This document shows positions 16,975 through 28,802 of a DNA stretch of 64,000 nucleotides, in pieces. The position numbers and the translations under genes are program-made. The stretch's first letter is position 1. Each line of letters begins with the position of its first letter. Under the pieces are notes generated by a model, which was given only the letters and a program-made list of their open reading frames with translations, did no database searches and had not been told where the DNA came from. The stretch is from contig NC_051448.1 in the NCBI RefSeq assembly GCF_001649575.2, positions 16,349,711 to 16,413,710 of the forward strand, given 5' to 3'. The DNA is from Kryptolebias marmoratus (taxonomy: Eukaryota; Chordata; Actinopteri; Cyprinodontiformes; Rivulidae).

Positions 16975-17790
16975 TTGTATATACAAAGTTGTGAAAACCT
17001 TTGAAAGCACCCTCATTTTTTTATATTCTGCGTCCAAGCCGCCAGCCTTTCTGCTGATCTTGATCGATAGTTCTTCAGGCTTTACGAAGGACTGGCAATG
17101 TTTTTCTTTTCTGCTTTTTCACTCATAATTTTAGTCCAGTCCTTGTACCCGATCATGGCAGCATAATGTACATTATGTGCTTAAAATGGAGGACACAAGT
17201 AAAAGCGTCAGGATTATAAACCTATGTATCTACAGCCAATAAACAGTATCTGAAAGTCCCGAGTTTAAGAACTCCGGCACAGACCCGACACACGAGCTGA
17301 GAGATGCATCATCCTTCAGTTGATCATTTGCTAATTGCTCTTTGGGAATCACCTTGTTGGTGCAAAAAGACTAATTTATGTGTCAAACTGCATTATCTTC
17401 TGTATTTTTCATTGATTTACTAAAGAAATAAGAATAAATTATCTGCTGGTGATAAAGAGCCCGAAGAGCCAATTTAAATTTGGTTCTGCTAAATTGTTTG
17501 TCGACACAACACTGGTTTATTCCTTGGGTTTAGGAGCCGTTTTATATTCTAAAGTGGGCAAAATTATGTGGCTTTAAAAAAAAAACATTTTTGAAAATGG
17601 TCAGGAAGGCTACTGAACAAAAAAGGAATAAAAAAACAGTCAAAGTTCAAAGAAAAGCTTTGAAAGACCTTAAAAAAAATATATTGATCAAGACCATTTT
17701 ATTAAATTACAAAATACTCTGGCTCTCTGGAAGCAGAATAAAAAGAAACGAGGAATATGACTCAAGACTTCGCAGCTCCATATCCCTCTA
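16975..17790. mobile_element. Non-autonomous inverted-repeat element, copy at 17.0 kb
   Basis: The left arm (about 16,985-17,075: CACCCTCATTTTTTTATATT, then CCAAGCCGCCAGCCTTTCTG, then GATCTTGATCGAT) is mirrored on the right (about 17,685-17,785: ATTGATCAAGACC, then CTCTGGCTCTCTGGAAGCAG, then ATGACTCAAGACTTC). The interior shares CTCTTTGGGAATCACCTTGTT with the copy at 59.1-60.1 kb, so both derive from one element of about 0.8-0.9 kb. I could not assign a superfamily with confidence. The terminal repeats of about 100 bp and lack of coding suggest a MITE. Confidence 0.65.
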
Positions 17791-18589
17791 CACAAATAAA
17801 GGAAATGTAATCTTCAGGAGCACAAATCAATACATAATATTTAGTGACTGTTTCTTGTTCTGCTGCTGGGTCCTACATACAGGAAAAATGTGGAGTTTCC
17901 TGAAGTATTAAAAACCAATATTAGCCCAATATTATAGATGTTTCTCATGTAAACCGATGCAATAAAATGGACCTCAAAACGCCGTCTTATAATAAACTCC
18001 AAAGCATCTTTACATGTGCTGTATTACATTTCACAAAAGTTAGTTAGCTGCATGCTAAATGCTAAGGTTGCTATCATAATGACCTCCCTTTTCCTAATAT
18101 AAAACTGTGCTACTGCTTTGAATGTTTTACTACATGGCAAATAAAGCTGTAAGAGCAATAACTGCATTTACAGTTTATTACAATTGAAATACACAAAAAA
18201 AAAAAGAAGTTAAGTTTGTTAGATAATATACTAATTAACTTGGCGTGGAGAGTCAACATGGTTCCTACAACATCTCTACGACGTTAAGCTTAGTTTAAAG
18301 GGGTGAACTGTGAAACTCTTGTAACTAGTTAAAACGTAATGCAAAACGATAATCCCAAACTGATGGTTAGCGCCGTGCAATTTTCAAAACCGTTGCGGAT
18401 TTTGTTTTCCCTACTTTAGGTCTTGGTGCTAATTGTTCAAAACAAAGATCTGCGTCTGCTTCCCCGTCCCCCCGGTAAAGCTCCAGGCACGTCAGCGAAA
18501 ATCATCCCCACCTATACACCAAACATTTACATTTCAGAGCGGCGCCGAGCCCCCCACCCTCCCTAAAGTAGGCCTCGGTAGATTTTAGC

Positions 18590-19015
18590 ATCAGACATTG
18601 ATTAGCAACCTGGGGAGCGAGAACACAGGTACAAACAGCTGTCACACGCAGAGGAAATCAACACGGGGAAACAGAGGTGCATGCAAACGAGTTCAAATTA
18701 GTTGTCACAACGCTGCTGGTTTTATTTTCCTGTCTGACAATTTGCTCGGAGCTGTGTTTTGTGAAATGGAGCTTGGCAAAAGGTGGGTTTTTGCGCGAGT
18801 TGCTCCTGCCACATGCGACGGCATCTGTCTGCGAACGGAGAATGACGGGATAAACTGTCAAATTACAGGTTGAATTAGACAATGTAATGTCATAAGCATC
18901 TACTTGGCGCTCGTCAGTCGTTAGTGTTGATTTAATTTCCAACTATAAACGGGCCGTAGCTTTGTGGATGTCTGCACATTCACCATGAATTATTAGTGTC
19001 TCCCCACAATTAGGA
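18590..19015. promoter_or_regulatory. Possible conserved non-coding block
   Basis: This repeat-free block has intermixed GC and AT-rich words, including AAACTGTCAAATTACAG, GACAATGTAATGTCATAAGC and CACCATGAATTATTAGTG. It separates two transposon-rich stretches. An enhancer role is only inferred. Confidence 0.25.
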
Positions 19016-19164
19016 AGTAGCCTTCAAAAATAAAGAAATTGGATGCCTAACATTCCTTCACAGAATGCATATTAGCTGCTGCCTTTCATTCCAGAGATGA
19101 TGGGAGTTGTACTTGTTTTGATCAAACCTTGAAAATATGATTATGGTATGAAAAGTGTAATGGG

Positions 19165-19440
19165 TTCTTGTGCCAACTGCTTGTGCTTGGAGTATGAATT
19201 GGGAGCTACTACCATGCCACATTTGTGCTCAATATCTGTAAAATTGACTGAGATATAGTCATTTTTGTGTTTGCTAAGGTTGACCAGCTGTGGTGGCCAT
19301 CTTGAATTGAACTGACTCTCAAAGTTAATCAGTTAGAGAGGTGCATCCAGGGATTACTTTAGGAAAGTTTCATTAAAATCCATCCAGTGGTTAACGAGGT
19401 ATTTTGCTAACAGACAAACAGGCTTGACTCCATCAGTTGA
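19165..19440 (-). repeat. ~300-bp dispersed repeat, copy 3
   Basis: This is a near full-length minus-orientation copy. It carries GCTCAATATCTGTAAAATTG, GTGGTGGCCATCTTGAATTG, AAAGTTTCATTAAAATCC and TTTTGCTAACAGACAAACAG. It lies directly before the GCTAAAAG minisatellite. Confidence 0.75.
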
Positions 19441-19639
19441 TGCTAAAGTTCAGTTGCAAAGATCCTGCTATTAGGCGCACAGTTTCTGCCATGTGCTCTG
19501 ACACAACAAAGATGGACTCGCACTCCATCATCTGACTTCTTAGACAAACCATCTGGTTGATGCAAAGTTGGGTGTAACACCACGGGAAACTGAAAAAACT
19601 GGAGCGTGAATGCTGAGTGCTGAATGACAGCTAAAGCTA

Positions 19640-20085
19640 AGTTGTTGAACGCATAAAAGCAGGCCACTAGCTAAAAGCTAGAATGAGTAAAATACTAGCT
19701 AAAAGCTAAATGTAGCAAAAGCCTAGCTAAGATCTTATTGCAGCAAAAGGCTAGGTAAAAGTAGCAAAAGCTAAATCTATCAAAGATCTAGCTTAAAGCT
19801 GAAGTAGCAAAAGTAGCTAAAAGTTCAAAGATGTGAAAAGCTAACTAAAAGTTGCAAAAGTAAGCTAAAAGTTAAAGAAGCAAAATGAAAGCTAGAAATA
19901 GTACGAGGCCAGCTAGAAGTAACAAAAAGAGTAGCAAAAGCTAAAGTAGCAACTGTGTAGCTGAAAGCTAACAGTTGCAAAAAGCTGGAATAAAACTGAA
20001 GTAGCAAAATGAAAACTAGAAGTAGTGAAAGGTTCCCTAAAAGTAGCAGAGCAGTAGTTGAAAATTAAACGTAGCATAAGATCTG
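19640..20085. repeat. Degenerate GCTAAAAG/GTAGCAAAAG minisatellite
   Basis: The tract is about 445 bp of variants of a roughly 20-25 bp unit built from AGCTAAAAGCTAAA and GTAGCAAAAG. Spacing is irregular and no two neighbouring units are identical, so the array is old. Purine bias is strong on the plus strand. A 60-residue minus frame at 19,825-20,007 is a by-product of the repeat. It ends at an A-rich run near 20,096-20,107. Confidence 0.8.
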
Positions 20086-20499
20086 CAGCAGATTAAAAAA
20101 AAAAAAACACTGTTTATGAAGGGCTCTTAATGTATTTCTGAGGGTGAAATATTTTTAAATAAAGTTAAATATTTTGAAAAGTATAAAAATGACAAAAGCC
20201 AAAATTCATAGCACCCATGAGCTGAACGTTTTGATGTATGAATGGCTTAAATAGCAAAATATGCAGAAGTAGTTCGATTGCAAAACACTTATGGGGGGAA
20301 AAAAAAAAAAGAAGGAAACCAACAGTGTGACTGCTGAGTCAGCGTTCACACCGGTATGGATGTATCGACTCTCAAAGGAACATCCGCGCTCGAGGTCTGA
20401 AAACCCAACGAGGCCTTACATAAAAGTTCTGCGATTTTCCCCAAGAATCATCTCTTACCTGAACTTAATAAAATACTTTGTGTCCCGATTTTGATACTG

Positions 20500-20930
20500 G
20501 AGCTGATTCACACAGCGGCCCTGTTTTCCTCCAGCCAAATCACAAGCTCTCAGTTCATTACTTCTGACAGGACACAGAGGGCTATGAGGGATTGATGCGC
20601 TCACATCCAAACGCCGCTCCCCTCTTCCAGTGGCATTATAGAAACCAAATTAAGCTCTGCTGAACATGGCACTGCATATGGATGACTTCCTATTGAAGTC
20701 TTTGGGTTTAATGATGCCTGCTTTGAGCAAAATGCTAATATCAGCGGGCAATAAGGCTCGCAATGAGAATGTTGACATGAGGGGGGCTTGCAGTGGAGAC
20801 TGGCTGATTTAAGGGTTTCCAGTGACCCATCCTAAAGCTGTGGGTTGTTTATTTTTAAGTCAAAACAGCCAGTGGCTGCTTTTAGAAATCGGTGTTTATC
20901 ACCTGCAGCCAGAGGGTGGGCAATAAAGTT
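20500..20930. promoter_or_regulatory. Possible conserved non-coding block
   Basis: The block lacks recognisable repeats and has enhancer-like words such as GAGCAAAATGCTAATATCAG and GGGTTTAATGATGCC, plus CAGCCAGTGGCTGC. It lies between the minisatellite and the tandem dispersed repeats. Function is inferred only. Confidence 0.25.
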
Positions 20931-20949
20931 TTTTTTATATTGTCTCTGT

Positions 20950-21240
20950 GTGCATTTGTCTGTTAGCAAAACATCTCATGAGCTGCTGAACGAATTTTAA
21001 TGAAACTCCCAGAGAGTAATCATTGGATGTACAGCAACAACTCATTAACGTTTGGAATCAACCCAATTCAAGATGGCCACCACAACTAAGTGACCTTAGC
21101 TGACACAAAAACAGCTGTAACTGAGTCTTAATTAGATATTGAATATAAAATCTTGGTGTGGTAGTAGCTGAGAGTCATTCCCAACTCATACTCTGAGGCA
21201 CTAACCGATTGCATCAGAGCTTTGTTTTCAAACTATACCT
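20950..21240 (+). repeat. ~300-bp dispersed repeat, copy 4 (tandem unit 1)
   Basis: This is the most complete plus-orientation copy. It runs TCTGTTAGCAAAACATCTCA, AGTAATCATTGGATGTACAG, CAATTCAAGATGGCCACCAC, GGTGTGGTAGTAGCTGAG and CATACTCTGAGGCACTAAC. It is followed head-to-tail by a second unit. The shared word TCTGTTAGC recurs 308 bp later. Confidence 0.85.
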
Positions 21241-21254
21241 TTAGCTATTGGAGT

Positions 21255-21445
21255 TAGCTCTTTCTGTCTGTTAGCAAAATATCTCATGAACCACCAGAGG
21301 AATTTTTTTTAAACTCTCAGAAAGTAACCATTGGATGTACAATTACTACTGATTAATCTCTGGAGTCAATCCAATTCAAGATGGACACCACAGCTAATCA
21401 TCCTGAGCCAACACAACAATGGCTAGAACTCAGTGAGTTTTACCA
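21255..21445 (+). repeat. ~300-bp dispersed repeat, copy 5 (tandem unit 2, truncated)
   Basis: This unit repeats the start of copy 4 (TCTGTTAGCAAAATATCTCA, AGTAACCATTGGATGTAC, CAATTCAAGATGGACACCAC) and then stops before the GTGGTAGTAGCTG block. Confidence 0.8.
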
Positions 21446-21558
21446 ACTGAACCTAAAGAGCGCTGCACTTTGGAGTTCCATTAAACATTTTGTTTAACAA
21501 ATAATTACTGACGCGTTCCGTTTTTTTAATCCACTTTAAAGAGATCAGCTATAACTCG

Positions 21559-21579
21559 GTGTGTGTGTGTGTGTGTGTG
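21559..21579. repeat. GT microsatellite
   Basis: About ten uninterrupted GT units. Confidence 0.9.
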
Positions 21580-21779
21580 CTGCCAGAAGACAAACCCGAG
21601 AACCCAGGCGATAGCGTCGACGTGCGCCCGTCAGATAGCTGAAGTGTTGCAGGGATTAGCGCAAATCTGTAACTTGAGGACACGAGCTGCCGCCCGATAC
21701 GATCTCGAACATCAGCCCTTCTCTGCAGCCTTTGTTTTTTATTTTTTTATTTTGACAAATAGAAACTGTAAATAGTTTC

Positions 21780-22600
21780 AGCACTTGCGTGGCGTGTTTA
21801 GAGGTCCCGTTGCTGTGGGATGTTAGGGGTTGTAAGCCCAGGTAACGGTTTAAACGGATGAGCGTGTTTCCTGTCTGGATGTCACTCCTGTGCGCTCGGA
21901 GCTGCCGCCGTATGAGCCTCTTCCCTGACTCTTAATGGAGCTTTTTGTCAGCGTTGAGGTTTATAGACCCCAGGTGTTATTCTTTTTTTTTCTTTTCTCT
22001 CTATAAATAAGGTTGTTTTGCTCTCGGGGGAAATTATACATGTCACTATCTCGGTGACAGGCAGGCCCGTCTATTGTAAATTATCGCACGTGTGATGAAG
22101 AGAAAAGGAGGAAAAGTGTGCCTCCCTATCTCGCGCCTCGGTTAACCACTCTGGCTTCGATGCCGCGGGTGCTTCCTCAGTGATTAGATTGCGTCTCGTT
22201 TTGTGTGTTTTAGAAGCAGCCAGTTCATGGGATGGAGATGGACAGTGTATGGCTGGCAATGACAAAATCACTTCAGCGTTGCGTTGCTGTACGCCGTATT
22301 TACCGGCTGAGGGTAGAGGGCCGCCCTCCAATCAGAAGAATAAAGGGGCTTACGCGCACATGTTGCTTTTAGATACCGCCGAGCGGATGTCGAGGTTGAC
22401 ACTTCACCGCACACATTCATTTTTTTCTTTTTTAACGACCTGTGCCTCAGATGTACTTTTTTCTTAGTTCACGTTACAACGCAGGGGCAATTTTTTGCTC
22501 GTACGCCACATTTTCCACACTTTGCTGCGCCGTCGCCAAGTGGCACATTCCGGACTGGCGGTGGCCACGATCACACGGACGATCCCGTTTGCTTCATAGG
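21780..22600. other. Repeat-poor intronic block
   Basis: This stretch is GC-richer than its surroundings and contains no transposon that I recognise. It holds CTTAATGGAGCTTTTTGTCA and a pyrimidine-rich tract near 21,981-22,001. Open frames of 86-95 codons on both strands have no domain features and overlap each other, so I do not call a gene. Regulatory function is possible. Confidence 0.3.
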
Positions 22601-22739
22601 AGGAGGTGGAAATAAGAGCACGAAGACCCTAATCTTTAGGACCAAATGTCTAAAAAGCAATAAAGTTGAGAAAAATCTATCACTCAAATTTGAAAGTAAA
22701 AAAAAAAAGTCATTTCATACCAAGACCATCTGGGGTTGA

Positions 22740-22970
22740 GAAATGTCGCCATTTTGGCCAAACTTTGACCAAATGTAATGCGACATGTCCCACTCGATGT
22801 GTTAGCACTCAGAGTATGTGTTGTGATTGACCCTCAGCTACTACCACACCACACTTTTTACCTCAATATCTCTAAAACCGACTGAATTAGTCTCCAAAAG
22901 TTAACTGGAGATGTGCAGCCAATGACGACTTCTGGCATTTCGGTAACAGACACAGACAGAAAAAGCTGTA
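22740..22970 (-). repeat. ~300-bp dispersed repeat, copy 6
   Basis: This minus-orientation copy has GTGTTAGCACTCAGAGTATG, CCCTCAGCTACTACCACACC, CTCAATATCTCTAAAACCG and GTAACAGACACAGACAG. The middle, which should contain the GGCCATCTTGAATTG block, is deleted. Confidence 0.75.
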
Positions 22971-23969
22971 CGATCTGATCTGTGATCTGTTGCGTCCTGC
23001 TTGTGCCACAGAGCTCAGGTGCTGTCCTACAGGCCATGCGTGAACACGAACAGTTTTCTAATTCAGAGGTCCCTTTGACGCCGTACTGCTCCCGTAAATC
23101 CTACTATCTAATGTTTGTTAATCCGTGACTAAGAAAATGGTTCCCAAATCAATGCCCTCCTCTGTTTCCTTTGGTTTGTGTTTGTTTTAAAACCACAGCT
23201 CCCAGCTGCGTTCTAAAACGCTTCGGTTGTCATTAGAAACAATATTTTCGTGAGCTGCTTTTGGAAGGATTCCCTTCCTCTGGAGGAGCAGCTGGGCCTG
23301 TAAAGGAGAGAGAGAGGGGGGGAAAGGGAAGCTGAAAAGAGAGCGGCCTCTTGACTGATCAGAAGTCTTTGAGGAGGTTTTTTATAATTCAGTTTTGAAC
23401 CCTCGTGTTTTTGCAGTGACTTGAATAGGAAATGATTTCAGTTCCTCTGAATCGGTGCTGCAGTGAGGCCACAAGCCCTGCGTAAAGAGATAGAGGATCG
23501 TCGGCGACTCAAACACCACCCTCTCTTTGGGTGGAAACTTGTTCGTCCACATAAGGAGCAACTGATACCAGGTGAAGGTCAGAGTCAGTTTACCTGCCAT
23601 CTCTTTCTGACTGGGAGTCAGTCGGGGTAGGAAGAGGTGAACGTCTTGTGGTGTTCGCAGATTAATATTCATTGGAATTTAATTCTCATCCTGCTGCTCT
23701 TGCAGTCATCAGCCTGGAGCAGCACACGCCGCTGTTTACTCCTGTTAGCCACTAAAAATGCAGGGATGAACTTACAAAATCATCAGAGGCTCAAATTATT
23801 ATTTCCCCTACTATATATAATTAGTTGAAGTAATTATTCGATCCCCTGCTGGCTTTTGTAACATTGCTCACTTACAGACGAATAAACAAGCTCTTATTTT
23901 TTATGGTAGTTTTGTTTTAATGGAGAGAAATATTTTTGTTGTTGTTGTTTTATGGCTGCTCTCTTATCA

Positions 23970-24135
23970 GGGGGTCACCACATCAGGGCACCTTCCTCCA
24001 AGTCCGTCGACGCTGTCGTAGAGCTGATAGGGCAGTCCTAGATCAGCATGTGGGGCCATTCCTGAAGCGACCCCATTTATCCGGGCTTGGGACCGGCACC
24101 AGAAGTACACAGAACCTGTCCTTCTAGTGGCTGGT
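23970..24135 (-). repeat. LINE-related fragment
   Basis: GGGGTCACCACATCAGGGCA, CCCATTTATCCGGGCTTGG and GACCGGCACCAGAAGTACAC follow a common teleost repeat that normally sits near LINE 3' ends. It is short and noncoding. Its strand is uncertain. Confidence 0.5.
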
Positions 24136-24184
24136 TTGGACAGAAACAGATTATTAACCAAAAATTTTAAAAAACACCATACAT

Positions 24185-24420
24185 AACATGCATGCATGGT
24201 ACTTCGGTTTCCTCCCGCAGACTAAAAACTTGCATATTAGGGTAATTGGTAACTCTAAATTGTCTCTGGATGAGAGTGAATGGTATTTGTCTCTATGTGT
24301 CCCTGTGTCCCTGTGTCCCTTTGCGACCTGTCCAGGGCGTCCCCCATCTTGCGCGCAATCGCCGCTGGAGATGGGCACCAGCTCCCCGCGACTCTGAATG
24401 GAACAAGCGGGTAAAGGAAA
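24185..24420 (+). repeat. LINE 3' tail of common teleost type
   Basis: CGGTTTCCTCCCGCAGACTA, GGTAACTCTAAATTGTCTC, TGCGACCTGTCCAGGGCGTC and the closing CAAGCGGGTAAAGGAAAGGA follow the 3' end of RTE-like elements widespread in fish. It abuts the Tc1 relic that follows. Confidence 0.65.
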
Positions 24421-24429
24421 GGAATCGTT

Positions 24430-25312
24430 GCACGTTACATAACATCTGAATGTTACTGAAATGAAACAAAAATAATTAAATAGATCTCCAAGAAAAACAT
24501 GAAATAGTACTCGGTGAGAAAACCTTTGTTGTCGCGCACAGCAGTAAGACGGTTCTTGTGGTTGGTCACAGATCTCTAGAGAAACTCTATAAATCCTTCT
24601 GCTTCACTTTCCTTCATGGTTTCTTCGTAAGATTTTGGTCTGGAGAGTTGCGAGGCTACTTCCTGACCTTAATGTGCTTCTTTTTTAGCCACCCCTCTGC
24701 AGCCTTGGCGATACGTTGTCATGACCCATCCTCAGGGTTCTTGCTGAGGGAAGACGCTCCTTGTCTAAGACTTCACAGTGCATGGCCCTGCCCATTGGCT
24801 GCTCGAAGCAGCAATGTCGTCCTGTACCCTTAGCAGAAAAACAGCCCCAAAGCATGATGTTTCCCCCTTCGTGCTTGACTGTGAGGAAGGCATTCTTCAG
24901 GCCATACTCAGCCTTTCTCCTCCTCCAAACACGGCGGGTTGAGTTGACGCCAAAGAACTTAAATTTGGGTCTCATCTGAACACAGAACGTCTTCTCTGAA
25001 TCATTTAGATGTTCATTGAACTAAAGAGAGGCCTTCGGGGGGGTGGGGGTTACCTGTGGTGTTCCTGGTGACTGTAGTCCTAACAGCCTTCAGGTCATTA
25101 AGAAGCTCCTCTCGTGGAGCTGTGCGCTGATCCCTCACCTCAAATTCCTGCAAGGAGCTCCAGCCCGAGAGCGATTGATGGTCACATTCCATTTCTTTGA
25201 TTTCAGAATAATTGCACTAACAGTTGTCACCTTCTGGCCGGTAGCCCATTCTAGCCTCGTGCAGAGCTACCTTCCTGTCCCTGACGCTTTCTTTAAGTTC
25301 TGCATGGTTTAA
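24430..25312 (-). pseudogene. Tc1-like transposase relic
   Basis: On the minus strand, 24,685-24,975 is open and reads [19 protein letters not shown], then [26 protein letters not shown] and [10 protein letters not shown]. This is the standard Tc1 transposase order just before the second catalytic aspartate block. Further along the minus strand (24,980-25,310) are degraded pieces of the helix-turn-helix and linker, such as the inverse of CCCTGACGCTTTCTTTAAG. Frame breaks divide the two parts, and the C-terminal DPNPIE-type region is absent. It is inactive. This type differs from the elements at 1.3 kb and 36.2 kb. Confidence 0.85.
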
Positions 25313-26999
25313 ATGTATTTTCTTAGTCCTCCTGACTATTTATATGAATTTGCTGTAATATACTGTACCTCGCGGCTGATTTTGTAACCTGTCCATCAAC
25401 CTCCAGTGTATGTGCTCCGCTTTTGAATTTGCCGTTCAGTTAATTCGCTCCCAGCCTTTTATTTAGCACCTGCCACTTAGCGCGTGTCGTCCCCTAATGG
25501 TCTGCCGACTGATATATTAAGCACAGATATTAGTTTTCATTAGCGTTAGTCAGAGCAGGCAGGCAAGTGGAGAGCTAGAAAAGTCGTCTAGAGTGGACAT
25601 AAACAAACATGGCAGGTGCGACTGCATCATTTCCACGGCAACTGTCCAATTTCACCTGTGGTCCTCAGACATTATGGCTCATATCCAGTCTGGTCACGAG
25701 AGAACAAAGGCCAGGACGACGGTAGCTGGCACTGGCGTCGCAGCGCAGCCGGGGTCTGCCTTCCACCTGCCTGATTTTAAATTATGATTCCGAAAAGTCG
25801 ACGTGTCAGCTGTGGCTCAGTGGCCGCGCTTTCTCATCAACGCATTCAGAGTCAAATCTGCTCGGGAGTCTGCTCTCTGCCTTCCGCTCTCGGTGTCCCC
25901 CCCCCCTCTCCCATCAGTCTGTCTTTGTGTCTGTCAGCCGGCGTAAAAGCACCCAATCCTGCGTGGTTTGTTCTGCTGTAATCCCGCAGCTGCATTTCAG
26001 AGATGATTGTCCCTGCGTGATGAAACGCACCCCGTCAGGAGCTACGCGCGATTACCAGGCTTCAAGCGGTGATCAGTCTTTGTGTACAAACAATTTTTTT
26101 ATTTTTTTTTTCCTTAAAAACGCAATCGATGCAGCATAACACGTTGATGGATAAACTCCTAGAGTGGCTCAGCAGCAGCAGCAGTAGGGAACTAAAAAAT
26201 AAATAAGCCTACCTTTTTACAGGAGAGAGAGAGAGGCACAGATACTCTTGTTTTTGCTGTCATTTCATCTTCAGTCTCCTCTGCCTCGGAGGAGATGTTT
26301 ATTCCTATCTTTTTACTGTCAGTCTTAATGTCACGGTTCGTATTAAATGCTCGACGGTGAATCACTCGTGTAATGAATTCAATCAAACGGGCGACCTCGG
26401 AGACGTCCCGAGACACAGAAATCCTCCTGACCCAAACGTGTCCCTCTTTAGGAGAACTCCTGACCCTCACGGCTGAGTGAAAGCGGCGCCGTTGTTTACA
26501 TTAATGGCTTTTTACAGCCCATTTGGGGTAATATGCTTCCTGGTGAAATGAGAGCGCGTGTTTCACATGAGTGTGTTATTATCTGAGAGAGAGAGAGAGA
26601 AAAGCACTCTGGGTATTCTGCTCGGCCGTGTTCTCGCTCCTCTTTGCTCGCTGTTTTGAAGTGCGCTAAAGGATGATGCAAGCATTGATCCGAATTGAAT
26701 AACTTCATCAAACTATGAAGTCCCAACACTAGAATTAGGTCTGTTTTTGTTGTTGCTGCGTGGTTTTATTTCAGCTTCAAACTATTCGCTGTTCTTCTAA
26801 CTCACGAGCCTGGAGGTGTTTTTCTCATGAAAGTGATCCTCTTCTGCCTTAAGGATGGCACAAATATAATTTTATGCTTTGGAGTCAAGTAAATTTCCCA
26901 AAAAAGTGCTCTTAACTGTTTCAGTTCGTATTTTAATTAAAAATCGAGCATTTTGACTTGTAGGAGTTAACTTTGAAAATGACCTTATGCCTGATTTCA

Positions 27000-27300
27000 C
27001 TCAGTACAGCGACATCTCTGTTGGCGCTCAGAGTATGTGTTGTGAATGACCCTCAGCTACTACCACTTTAAATTTTAGCTCAATATCTGTAAAACTGACC
27101 GAGGTATAGCCATCTTTGTGTTAGCTAATATCGATAATCTGTAGTGGCCATTTTGAAATAAGTTGACTCTAAAAAGGTAATCAGTTGTGGATAGACACCT
27201 AATAATCATTTTATGAAAGTTTTCTTAAAGTTCATCTTGTAGTTCATGAGATATTTTACTAACAGACAGACAGAGTTGAATCCAAAAGTTAATGCCCAAC
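27000..27300 (-). repeat. ~300-bp dispersed repeat, copy 7 (tandem)
   Basis: This minus-orientation unit has GGCGCTCAGAGTATGTGTTG, CCCTCAGCTACTACCAC, AGCTCAATATCTGTAAAACT and TTACTAACAGACAGACAGAG. The CAGCTAC landmark recurs about 309 bp further on in the next unit. Confidence 0.85.
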
Positions 27301-27600
27301 TTTAAAGCCAAAAAAGATTACAGAATGTGTCGTGCTTGAAGCACATGTTTGGTATAATGCTCAGCTACCACCACACCATCCTTTCACTCAATATCTGTAA
27401 AACTGACTGACTTACAGCTATTTGGGTGTTTCCTAATGTCAGTTGGCTGCGGCGGCCATCTTGAATTGGATTGACTTTAAAAGTTTATCTGTTGTAGCTA
27501 CACATGTAATGATTGTTTGCTGAAAGTTTTATTAAAATCTGTCCCGTGCTTTACGAGATATTTTGCTAACAGACAGACCGAATTGACTCCAGTAAGTTAA
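27301..27600 (-). repeat. ~300-bp dispersed repeat, copy 8 (tandem)
   Basis: The second unit of a head-to-tail run has CTCAGCTACCACCACACC, CTCAATATCTGTAAAACTGA, GGCGGCCATCTTGAATTGG and TTTTGCTAACAGACAGACCG. Confidence 0.85.
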
Positions 27601-27730
27601 CAGCCATGTTTTAAGTGAAGATCTCATGTGGCCTGTTGGAGACCACTCTCATCTACTGCAACACTAAATTTCAGCTCATTCTCTAAAAACACAGATATAA
27701 TCTTTTAGGTTTTGATAGTTTTGTTTATAA
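27601..27730 (-). repeat. ~300-bp dispersed repeat, copy 9 (tandem, truncated)
   Basis: The third unit keeps only CATCTACTGCAACACTAAAT and TTCAGCTCATTCTCTAAAAA before similarity ends. It lies about 288 bp from the equivalent block in copy 8. Confidence 0.6.
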
Positions 27731-28780
27731 AATTGACTTCAGTGTGTTTAACGGTTGTGTTCAGTTAATGGGGACTGTAAACCAGAGGGGTGCAAAGCAT
27801 CATTTGATCAATCCTCCTCTTTGTTTAGAGCTCCTCAGATTCAACATATGATACGAGCAGCAATAAAACGAACTGCTTTTAGAGTTTTAACTCTCAGGTG
27901 AAACACAAACAAATCTATGACCCAGCTTCCATAAAAGGTATAAAAGGAGAATTTTAGAGAAGCTGAACCTGTCAATAGTTTCATCCCCTACATGTAGTTT
28001 GCTTTCATTTTTGAATAGGCACAAGAGCCCAACAAGAGACTAAGTTTGACAATAAGCCTTGGGTTAAAAGTACAGTACAAGGTAAAGGTTGCAATGTTTT
28101 AGCATGTTCTATTGGTTCTTTTGTGCTGTCTAAGATTTAAAGATGTACAATATTAAATTATATATATCTTTGAGTGCACAAATTGAACCTGCATTTATCT
28201 CCTCAGCTCACTCACATAATCATACGGCTAAAACTACAGATAAATCTTTATAATCACATGGTGATAGAATCCGTTCGTCAGGTTTGTCACATATGAGTCT
28301 CCAGCTGCCTGAAAGTGCCTTTCTGAGATTCTGACTGGACCTAAAGAGTGAAAATCCCCCCATCAGGACTTCAACTGTTTCCAAAAACATCATTACATAA
28401 ATTGGTCTATAAGTGAGATTAGAGTGGGTTTAAATATATCCCAGTTTGAATCTTACTAGTAGTATTTTTCTTCTTCTTCACTGACTCCCAGGAGGGAGTT
28501 TGTTTACTAGCGGTTGCTCCCTTTGTGTTTCTGCACCAATATGGCGTAGCCGTGTGAAGATTCTCCTGTCGAATCGAGTTAATTCTTCCCTCATCGTGAC
28601 CAGCTGTTTGCAGCCGTCCTGTTGGACTCTTGTCTGTCCTGCAATCAGCATCACTCAGCGGCGTCTGACCCTTAAATTTCCCAAGCTCTCCCGATGCGGT
28701 CTGAGCGGTAATTACATCTGCCAGAGACTGAGACACGTGTTTGTTACTCTATCTCATCAGTTACTCAGTCTGATGCTGGA

Positions 28781-28802
28781 GTGTGTGTGTGTGTGTGTGT
28801 GT
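28781..28802. repeat. GT microsatellite
   Basis: Eleven GT units without interruption. Confidence 0.9.
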
